A DNA stretch of 64,000 bases from positions 110,590,699-110,654,698 of the forward strand of contig CM057828.1 of the NCBI GenBank assembly GCA_030068075.1. Reading direction: 5' to 3'. Under the pieces are notes generated by a model. That model searched no databases and was not told where the DNA came from. It was given only the letters and a program-made list of their open reading frames with translations. Position 1 is the first letter of the stretch; the number at the start of each line of letters is the position of its first letter. The translations under genes were made by a program, and so were the position numbers. Source of the DNA: Paguma larvata (lineage: Eukaryota > Chordata > Mammalia > Carnivora > Viverridae). Positions 55,220 to 64,000 of the stretch are shown in pieces.

Positions 55220-55530
55220 AGTGCAGGCTAGCATCCTGCCTGAATCACAACAGTAGCCCTCTGTGCTCTGCCTTCAAACTGCCTTCAGAACACTTATCCC
55301 GCCATTCCGTTCCACAGCCCCCACAGTTCTTCCTTAGTCGTGAGAGAAAAACCAAACTATCTTGCTTGTCATTCAAGGACCCACAACATGACAAACTCTG
55401 CCTTTTTGTTACTAGTCACCCTCTATCCCCAGCTGGCTGCACTTTCTTACAGTACCTGAGACCCCCAAACATAGTGCATATTTCCTCCTGTGTATCTCAT
55501 GCCATACCCTGGTCCTAGGATGCACCGCCC

Positions 55531-55571
<41 letters not shown>

Positions 55572-55640
55572 GTACTTAGTATACAGTCCTTGTAGACTTC
55601 ACGCAAATTCCACCGGCCTGTTTTGACCATGTTCGGTCAT
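55220..55640 (+). mobile_element. L2 LINE fragment
   Basis: 'tagcatcctgcctgaatcac', 'aacagtagccctctgtgctc', 'cttgtcattcaaggacccac' and 'cttacagtacctgagacccc' follow L2 ORF2 order. Contains a (CA)n. Confidence 0.65.
55533..55569. repeat. (CA)n microsatellite
   Basis: Uninterrupted run of about 18 units. Confidence 0.98.
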
Positions 55641-57098
55641 ATCTGTCTCTCCCCTGAGGATGCCGAAAGGAACCCTCCCTCTTAAATACTTATTCTGGCA
55701 GTGATCGGTATTTTTTTTGGTTTCAAGTGTCACCTAACATCATGCTGGGCTCATTACACACCAACAAGCCAAAATAGTTTAATCTAGCTGTAAGGGGAAC
55801 ATTCCAGATTCCTTTACTCCCAAACAGGATCCCCATCTTAAACACCCTTCAGTGCCAGAGGCCCCCTTGTGAACTGCCCCCTACGGTTCCCTCAGCACCT
55901 CATTTCCCCAGTGCAGCCCGTGACATCCTTTTAGGTCACAGGACAGGAACGCCCAGGGGTTCTGTGCAGCTGCCTGTTTTCAGAAGTGGCTTGAGCCCAG
56001 GCAGCATTCCTTCTCAACTGGGACTTTTCATGAAATGTCTTCTCGACAAATATCAGCAAGGGTGAGATTTACCACACAGTTTATTAAAGGAACCAAGCCC
56101 TGCCAGACAGTCCTGAACAACAGACTTGAACTGCCCTTGGAGCGGTCAGCTGAGGAAGGCCAAGTCCTTTGCTGCTTGGGCCCCTTGGCCTGCATTTCCA
56201 ATCAGAGGCCATCGGAGAAGCTTCTGTCCGGGCATTAAATGCCCTCCTCCTCCCCACGGGCAAGAGTGACCAGAACAACTTCATGACACACAGGTGAGGC
56301 AGAGAAAAAGCCTTTCTTTCTCCTCACTGGGCCCAGCCTCCCATTTGCAAGCCCCAAGCAGCACTACTTGATCTATAAAAAGCTTTCTTTGCCCCACAAA
56401 GTGCCAATGTTCTAGTGAGAGACAGACTCTATAAACTTGTGCCACTGGCTCCCTCTTTCAAGAAACAGGAACCACGGCACAGATGGCTATGTTGTCATGG
56501 ATGGCTTGTCCCCAGGACCTTTCTCAGCTGTGCTAGATATAAGGCATACCAGGTATTAGATGAGCCAGATTTTGGTCCTCGAGAGGCTCCAAATTCAGGT
56601 GTGGTGATGGGAGTGACCAAAGGCAAAAAAAAGAAAAAAATGCCAGAGTAGTTCAGAGAGATTCAGAGGTGGCAGGCACATTGCTGTGGATTGGCTTATC
56701 AGCAAAAGTCCAGGACAAAAGATAGGAAAGCTTGAGCTTGAGGAATTAGCCTGAGATCAGCTGAAGGAGGTGAAGTGGCTGGATTCACCCCCTGGACACT
56801 GGGTCCAAGATTAGGAAGGGGACTCAACTTACTTGGAATGTGACATGTTTCCCCTCTATGCATAGAGAGAAATTCATTCACTGCAAACAGCTTCTGCTGT
56901 AGGGTGCCAACAATATCGAAGAAGGGACCCAAATGCCCCCATCAGAGGATGACAGAGAGGAGACACAGAAAAGTTCTGGCTTATTCTGGTCACACCATAT
57001 ACCTTTGGATTCCAGCCATGCTTTTCCTGTGCTATGGGGTTACCCACACATCAACAGTGAGGCCAGATGTTGTGAACAAGTGTATGTATCTCAAGTTT
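55641..57098. other. no recognised feature
   Basis: About 1.46 kb of single-copy-looking DNA. Chance frames only. Confidence 0.35.
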
Positions 57099-57113
57099 AG
57101 ATGAAATTACTGT

Positions 57114-57344
57114 TGGGGTGCTTGGGAGGCTCAGGCAACTAAGTGTCTGACTCTTGATTTTGACTTGGGTCATGATAATGGGGTTGTGGGATCAAGCCCC
57201 ACGTTGGGCTCCATGCTGAGTATGGAACTTGCTTAAGATTCTCTCTGTCTCTCTGTCTCTCTCTCTGCCCCTCTCCCTTACTAGCACTCACTCTCTCCCT
57301 CTCTCTCTCTCTCTCTCTCAAAATAAAAAAAAAATTAAATAAAA
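57114..57344 (+). mobile_element. CAN-SINE (older form)
   Basis: 'ggggtgcttgggaggctcag' with 'gactcttgattttgact' and a long CT block. TSD: agatgaaattactgt (57099-57113) and agatgaggctactgt (57345-57359). It is the last young retroposon in the window. Confidence 0.95.
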
Positions 57345-57359
57345 AGATGAGGCTACTGT

Positions 57360-57884
57360 CACCTCAGCTCTCACAGGTGAGGCAGGTAAAGGACAGTTAC
57401 AGGAGACATTGCGTGAAAAGCCACAAGGCTGTTGGAGAGTAGCTCCCAAAGTTATTTACCTTACGAACGAAATTCCCATATTTTTACAGGGTCTTATACA
57501 TAGTCAGCTCTCTGTATTTCCACCATGTGGGAAAAGGAGAAGCATGAAAAAAATCAATCCATATACAAGTCTCAGTCCCAAATGTCAGTCATGGTTTCCA
57601 ACATCTTCCCCATAAAATTTCTCCCAGAGGCATCACAAATTGGCAAAATTGTTAGATTTCCACCTTATCTTTCCATCTTCAGTTAATAAGTTGGCTGGCC
57701 CTCAGCAAGCCAGTTTGGCGCTCACTCTTTCCCATTGTATAATGAAGGTGGCACTAGTCTGGGGGCACAGGAGCCTCTTACAGTGTGAGCTTTTCATGAT
57801 CCTCTCCACATAACTCTTTTCCCTCTGATATGCTTGCAAGTGGGGCAGCAGAAGAGTAAGGCCATTCGGGACAGTGGTCAGAGC
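57360..57884. other. no recognised feature
   Basis: Single-copy-looking; nothing supported. Confidence 0.35.
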
Positions 57885-58040
57885 TCTGCCTTGGGAGCTG
57901 GACAGACCTGGCTTGGCCATTGGCCTTGTCTGGGCTCAGAGCACCTCCCTCTCTGATGGAGTTTAGTTTAGACCGAGAATTAGACCGAGTGAACATGTAA
58001 TGCTTATTTAGCGTGGTGCCTGGCTCAGAGCAAGGGCTCT
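57885..58040 (+). mobile_element. MIR
   Basis: 'gggagctggacagacctggc', 'gtgaacatgtaatgcttatt' and 'gcgtggtgcctggctcagag' fit MIR, with a diverged middle. Confidence 0.5.
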
Positions 58041-60279
58041 CTGTATGGTAGCACAGAGAAAAACAAGGCCAAAGTAGAAAGAGGGAAGAAGAAGACGGTA
58101 CTTCTATCAACCAAACCTCCATACAGAGTCAGGCTTGAACAGAATCTGCATAGACATTGTTTCATGGACTTCGGACAGGATTGGGACCCGGGTTCCATCT
58201 CAGCAGTGTAATGCGAGGAGAAAATCAGGAGACTGTCAACATTCTTGTAAGAATATAATGTGTCATAAAGACAGCATGAACCAGAAGTCGTTTGAATGTG
58301 GTTATAGCTGCTGGCGAGAACAGTGACCTTTGGCTCATGACGTAGAGGACAGGGACAGTGCCCCGGGCCCTGGGAAGACGCCCACATGTCTTATTAGGCT
58401 GAGGGTGGTGGAGTGCAGAAAGTGACCGTTGTTTAGTTAGGGAGGAGACAGGAGGCAGATTGGTGTGGGAAGAATTTGTCCATGAGATGTCTTACTTTTC
58501 TGTAGAGAGAGGACTTTAATAGTGAAGACAGAAAGCTATTGATTCTATTTTCCTCAAAGCAGAGGAGGATGCATTTTTAAGACACGTTTTCCTAACTGTT
58601 CCTTCCGAGTACTGGATCTGAGCTCCCTTCCCTGCTCTCTGTTAATTGGGAACACTTTTATTAGGGTCATAAGCCTAGGGAATGTCAAATCACCCAGCAG
58701 TAACTGGAGGCTGCAGGGGACAATTCTCTCAGCACACGAGGTCCTGGCTCTGCGCAGGGCTTGCCAGAAAGACGTGAGGTGCGATGTACTGGGGGGGGGG
58801 CGCGAGAGATGGGGCCCACATACCCCCTTTGGTCACAAGTACATCTGTTTCCCACCAAGTGGGCCTGGCCCTGGGGGTTCTTTTTCAAAGCCTGCCTTTT
58901 TACTGGGGCTCCCTCCTATTTTATAGGGCGGCAGCTCTGCCTATCTGTGAGCCGCCTGTCTCCTGGGCACTGGCTCTCCACCCCTGGAGACCATCTTGTG
59001 CTTCCAGGGAGGCTGCTCTGTTGGGCAGTAGAATGGGTTTTGTTTTTCATTCTAATCCCCGAAGGGATGGGGAAAAGCACAAATAAATTACAGCCCTGAA
59101 ACCTTTGGTTGGATTTTCTTGTCCGATGTGCTTTACAGCAAAAGGATGAGAACTCTGTTTTATCTTAGAAGCAACAAGTGGGGGAAATAGATTCTAGAGA
59201 ACTTTAAAGGGAACCCAGTGAGTTCTCACATCCCTGAGACAAGGAAGCATTTTGCTTTAAAGTTTCAGGACACAAAGCAGAGCCGAGCCCCAGGAAGCTG
59301 ACCCTGGTCGGAATGCTTGAGGCAAAGGGCATGAGCCCCAAGCTGATCAGACACAACCGTTCCTTGACTAGGACATCCTGTCATGGGGAATACTGGTCAT
59401 TATTTATGTCTCTGCCCGCTACTTGCTCTCTGTGAAAGCTCAATGATGAGTTGCACTATGTCAAGAAAAAAAATTAAGCTTTGGGGAGAAATATCCACTT
59501 CCAGTTACAGGCTGAGAAGGCTGGAAGACCCCCAATATTCACGAGAGCTTTACTGAAAATGAGGTTGGGTAGGAGAAGAGTCAGTCATTCTCTGGCTTGG
59601 CCCACTGGCCAGGTGGATTCGGAGCACCTTGGCTTGCGCAAGGTCAGTGGCTGGCTTTCAGTTGTCCCATGGCGCACATAACTGTGCTGGGGCCGTCCCA
59701 GTGACTCAGTGCCAGCAACCCCCGTGTCTGGCCAGGGAACGGTCTTCTCTGCAAATGTACCCAGCCAAGAGCTGATCATAGGAACCTTTGTCATGTTCCA
59801 TCGACTCCAGAACCATCTCTGATCCAGTAACTTTCCACGAAATGGGACCAAATTAGAAAGATATGTGTGTCTCACCCACCAAAGGTAGATATGGGATTTG
59901 TGAAGCCAATACTTATTCTCTTGAGGAATAAGAAAAAGAAACTAAATTACAAATACAGTGTCAGGGATGGGGTCTTGGAAAGGGCTTGTGGAGGACAAAG
60001 GCTCCAAAGCTTAAGCTCGTGTAACTTCATAGTAAATTATCTTTGCCCCCGGCCATGGGTTCTCGGCAGAGGGCAGTTAGGCTATTTGCTGCAAACGTAC
60101 CCTTTGGGCAGAAAGAGACATAACCCCTGGTGGCCTGACAAGGCTCTGCTTCCCTCAACAACTAAGGCTGCTCCTAGAATCTCTGTTAGACATAAGGCAA
60201 GACAAAGAAGACCTGTGTTCCAAGTCCTTCAAGTGCCAAGCAAGCTTCCCTGGTGACAATTTTCTTGCAGCCTTGCCTC
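58041..60279. other. 2.2 kb without recognised features
   Basis: Contains a G10 run at 58791-58800. Frames up to 129 codons on both strands have no recognisable domain. Confidence 0.35.
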
Positions 60280-60340
60280 CCTCGGGGTCTAGCAGAGCAC
60301 CTGGCACACAGCCAATACATAGTTGAACGCAAGCTGAAGT
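60280..60340 (+). mobile_element. L2 3' tip scrap
   Basis: 'agagcacctggcacacagcc' and 'aatacatagttgaacg' resemble the L2 3' end. Confidence 0.45.
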
Positions 60341-61479
60341 AAAAAATTAAACTGAAGGAGACATCCAGATCCCCAAGTAGGATTGAAATTCCCAAACCGG
60401 TTTCAAAGGGAAGGTGGAATTTCCCCCTCTATAGCCGGGAGATCAGTGTATTCTTGCTTGCTTGGGATGGGATAAGAAATCTCTCCTCGTCTGTCAAGCA
60501 TGGGAGTTTCTCTGGGGTGGACTCCAGGGTCACCAAGGAGCCCATAGGTCTGGACGCCCTGGCAGACTGGGATTTTTCCCTTGAGAGAAGCTGGTGCCAG
60601 AGGGACCCATAGGCTTAATCCTGCTTTCAGCCCTCCACCCCACTCCAGCCACAGTATCCCTGGCTCTTTTGTTAAGGTTGGCAGGGGAAGCCTCCCTCTG
60701 CTGAGTTCCTCATGATTGTATGCGGACCAAATGCATTCCGCTTGGGAGGCAGGAAAATGAAGGACTCTCTGCCTCAGCCTGTGAGCTGACAAGACTGTGA
60801 GCTGGCAGCACTGGTGCTCAAAGTAGAAGGAAAGCTCTCTGCAGGGTGAGATTTTGTCTGGCAGAGGATCAGAAGAGTGATCCCCACTGATGTGGGAAGA
60901 TGAGTGTCCACACTGGGACACAGACCCAATGAGATACTGTGCTGGAAAAAAATGGGTTCTAAGGCCAGATAGGTTTGGGAAGCAGCATACTACATCCTTC
61001 ACGTGGAAATTTGTAATGTACATTAGGGCATTAAAGTCTGAAAAGCCTCGCAAACAAAGCAAAAGAACTTTAATTTCCGAGAATGTGCCTGGTCACAAAA
61101 CTTTTGCTCCTGTGATGCCTGTGCACCTTGGGAAGTGCCATGGGTGACCCTGGAGCTGAGGAAGGAACTGCCTCGCTGGACCGAGGGACAGGGTGGGTTG
61201 AAGCATGCCTGGATGGTATGTAACTCTGCCTCCTGTCCAAGGTGTGTGTCTTCAGAGAGAATTTTGAGAGGAAGTGGAAAAGAAGGTGTAAAAAAAAAAA
61301 AATCCTCGGGAAATAATGCCTGCCTTGCCTGGGCAAGATAAATGGGGAAATAGAGACTCACTGTGTGAGGTTAAGAAAAGGTAGTCAATGGGGAGACTGA
61401 GAACCTGTTAAGGTCTGTTATCGTAATAGGTGTTCCGAGACTAGAGGTTATTACGATTAGTGTATTAATGATATGCCTA
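60341..61479. other. no supported gene; 219-codon minus frame
   Basis: The longest open frame outside low-complexity DNA lies on the minus strand at 60403-61062. I recognise no domain, signal peptide or membrane segment, and its length is near the chance maximum for 64 kb. Confidence 0.3.
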
Positions 61480-61535
61480 AAATGTTAGTATTATTCTTTA
61501 TTACGTTATTACCTTGGATGATAATACTAACATTT
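61480..61535. repeat. 15-bp perfect inverted repeat, 26-nt loop
   Basis: Left arm aaatgttagtattat (61480-61494) and right arm ataatactaacattt (61521-61535) are exact reverse complements. The arms are AT-rich, so the hairpin would be weak as DNA. Confidence 0.95.
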
Positions 61536-61702
61536 ATCTAATGCTTCTTGTCTGCAACGTTTTTAAATCTCCTTTGGTTCTCAGAAAACCTCTGTGAGTT
61601 GTATGATGGGCCTTGATAGTATTCCCTCTGCGGATGAGGTGAGTTACGAGTCAGTCGTTCACATTCACATAACCATTAGATGCTAGAGCTGGGATTCAAA
61701 CC
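61536..61702 (-). mobile_element. MIR, reverse
   Basis: 'ctaatgcttcttgtctgcaa', 'ctcagaaaacctctgtgagt', 'ctctgcggatgaggtgagtt' and 'agagctgggattcaaaccgg' match reverse MIR. Confidence 0.7.
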
Positions 61703-64000
61703 GGAGCTGTAAGTTATTGGCCAGCTGCTTGGGGGCTCGATGACTGCCCTTCCTGGGGGAAGGGCCTCTGGATTCCTTTGGAAGCATCAGAGGAAAGGCT
61801 CCCCAGATGCTTGTGTTGCCCGTAGCTGATGCTAAAGTGACTGTGGCAGTGTGTGCCCTGTGAGGGTTCCCCTGGCAGCCTGGAGAGTTGAGGATGGCTG
61901 GGGGAGGGGGAGGGAAGCCAGAAAGACAACTCCTTTTCCCTCTGTTTACCTCTTTGGTCCCTGCTAGGCCAGGAGAAGCGAACAAAGCTCTTGCCTGTGT
62001 GGGTTTCTCTAAAAGCTTTGGATGATAGGCACAAATACTTCCCCTAATTATATCTTTGCCTTTTCCAAAAATTGGAAAGTACGATTAAAAAGAAAGAAGC
62101 CTGTCTTGAGATTCACATGCGGTTATTCTGGGATTCTGAGAACCTAAGGGGGATGAGCTGATTCCAAGGATCCAGCCCCGGGGCCCTGAGAGGCAGGTGG
62201 ACGTGGGTGGAGAGAGGGGCTTCGCATTAAATCCCACTCCAGCCTTGGGTCATGTGCAGATCTTGAAGCCAACCTGGAAAAGCTACAGCTGCGAAGACAA
62301 TCTGGATATGGCCTGAAGTCCTGAATAACCCCAGGGAACCATAGGTCTAATCCACAGGCCACCTGGTGTGCGTTTGAAACCTTGGGGAGAGCGAGGCGTG
62401 TTCTCAGAGCAGAGTGGGGGTTGGGGGGGCAACTCAAGGCTTATCTAAGAAAGATTTAGAACACAGAGAAGCCGAAAGCTTTGGGACAGTGGGATGTGGC
62501 CTCTGGAGGTGTGGGATTATGCCAAGCAGGGAGTTAGTCAGAGGGGGGAGGTAAAGAGATGTCTGGTGGTGGAGAAAAGCAGGTGAGCGTGCTCAGAAAA
62601 GGACAGATTGAGCAGTGTCAGGAAGGGACTGAGGAGGACAAGGACCTGTGGGCTGACAGATGAGACAGAAAGCATTAGACAGGCAGTCAGAGAGCCCGAG
62701 GGGTGTAGGCTGCCATGTGGTGGGGGACACCGGGGGTCGTCTTTGTCACCGTGCTGGTGAATTCGAGCTGCAGAGTATTGTTTGGCATGAGGTACTGCAG
62801 TGAGGGTAGAGTGTGGACGGAATCGGGAAGCAAGCTCCATGTGCTCGGGGACAGCCCTCCTCAGGCCAGGAAAGGCTCATGGGGGTCCTTTCCACGAGAG
62901 CAGTCCTTCACGGTGATGGGAATGCATTTTCTAGACCACACGTTAGAAGTCCATTTGACGTGGACCTGCGTAGTCTGTTCAGGCTAGAGAGGGATCGGAG
63001 TAAGAAAACTCTCTAAGCAGTTCCAGGTGTCCTGTCTGAGGAGCTCTGTGCCAGGCAGCTCCCAGGCCATGCCATGACCTTCCCCTTGTCATCGCAGACA
63101 CCGTGCCGCCCTGTGCCTTTCGGATCCGAGGACCAGCTTACGAGGACACTCCTATTACGTCCGTGCCTTCTCAGCCATCTTCCTTCTCGTGCTGGGCTCA
63201 CCTGCTCAAATCTCCCTTCTTCTAGCTGCACCACCCGCCTGCCTTGCGAAGAACAGTTACCCGTGATGGGAAAATAAGGCAAAGGAGAAACGCATGTCCT
63301 ATCAACGCCATGCTGGAGTTTGATACAAAAAGGCTCTTCCAAGGATTATTCGATGATTCGTAACCTTGCTTGGCTCACAGTTTGCTATTGATCAGGACCT
63401 AGATTCCCTGGTTACTTGGAGATTTATGTCAGAGGGAGACACGAATGATTTCCACCTGGTAGAAAAGATAACCCCAAAGGGTCTCGCTATGGAGGGACAT
63501 GCACCAATTTTGAAAATCTAACCTAGTAGCTGTCTTATCCCACCTTCTTCTTCAATGGCTATAAATACCATACTTCGAATCCTCCTTCAGTCAGCTTGTC
63601 TACCTGCCTGTTCCTTCACGTGTGAGTAAAATGAATCTTTGACACGTTTACTCTGTTATTATGCATTCATGTTTTTAACATTTCGAAAATTTGGCAGCTT
63701 TAGATTGTTCCACGTGAAGACCCAAAAGGGCTCACTTGCCCAAGAAGTGCCTCACATGCTGCGTAGGCTCAGGAACTGCCTCTCCTGGTTCCCAACGTGA
63801 GTCTCCAGTGGATTACTGACCCCATGAACTAACGTCACTTCTGTGTCATGTTTAAAATTAAGAGAAGTGTAAAATTTTGCGTTCCCTAACCTGATTATAG
63901 TTCTGACGATTTTTACATCAACTATTACTGTATTCTTTCTATAGTGTATCAGCTTAAAAATAATTCTCAAATCCTTAATTAAAATTAAAACCTTAGATTA
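61703..64000. other. 2.3 kb, mostly unrecognised; LTR-like TATA region near 63.5 kb
   Basis: No young repeat. A TATA-like 'tataaata' at 63560-63567, then 'gcctgttccttcacgtgtga' and an AATAAA-like but mutated 'aaaatgaatctttg', resembles the promoter-to-polyA layout of an old LTR. I cannot name a family. Confidence 0.25.

Noticed and set aside
60403..61062. 219-codon minus-strand open frame as a gene
   Set aside because: For six frames over 64 kb the longest chance frame is expected near 180-200 codons. No domain, splice context or coding signature is visible.

Overview
The window looks like non-coding nuclear DNA from a cat-like carnivore (Felidae, or at least Feliformia). The evidence is about 22 copies of the carnivore tRNA-Lys-derived CAN-SINE. 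Their body reads 'ggggcgcctgggtggctcag', then a pol III B box 'gttcgagccc', then 'ctcagagcctggagcctgc', a CT-rich block and an 'aataaataaacatt' A tail. This is the felid SINEC_Fc form, not the dog, bear or seal forms. Many copies are flanked by target-site duplications (TSDs) that I could read by eye. All repeat family names come from memory of consensus sequences, not from a database search.

I find no protein-coding gene, tRNA, rRNA or other RNA gene I can support. The longest open frame outside low-complexity DNA (219 codons, minus strand, 60403-61062) is close to the length expected by chance in 64 kb. Most other open frames lie inside SINEs, microsatellites or old LINEs. The window is best read as intergenic or intronic DNA. 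The locus cannot be named from sequence alone.

Layout. 0-9 kb: an old L2 fragment, six CAN-SINEs, a pyrimidine tract, a MER5-like element, and a GC- and CpG-rich patch (about 4.66-5.30 kb) that is the only promoter-like stretch. 9-20 kb: a SINE split by a young L1 end beside an older L1, an MLT1 LTR, and an L3/CR1-type LINE relic of about 0.9 kb. 20-24 kb: a cluster of three SINEs, an L2 fragment, a purine-rich G tract, and two unrelated minisatellites that both have four 31-bp units. 24-36 kb: almost no CAN-SINEs between 28.6 and 36.8 kb, but five MLT1 LTRs, one of them inside a MER5-type DNA transposon. 36-54 kb: MIRs, SINEs, a SINE with an internal 15-bp triplication inside an MLT1 LTR, two minus-strand L3/CR1 relics, and an L2 relic. 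54-64 kb: a GAT-type triplet array, L2 pieces, one SINE, and about 6.7 kb without young repeats that contains a 15-bp perfect inverted repeat.

There is no operon or gene set to assemble. What can be read is the relative age of insertions: MIR, L2 and L3 first, then MER and MLT1 elements, then older L1, then CAN-SINEs, and at least one L1 insertion younger than a SINE. Items that might be functional (CpG patch, splice-like cassettes, AT-rich homeodomain-like core, hairpin) are offered as hypotheses only.
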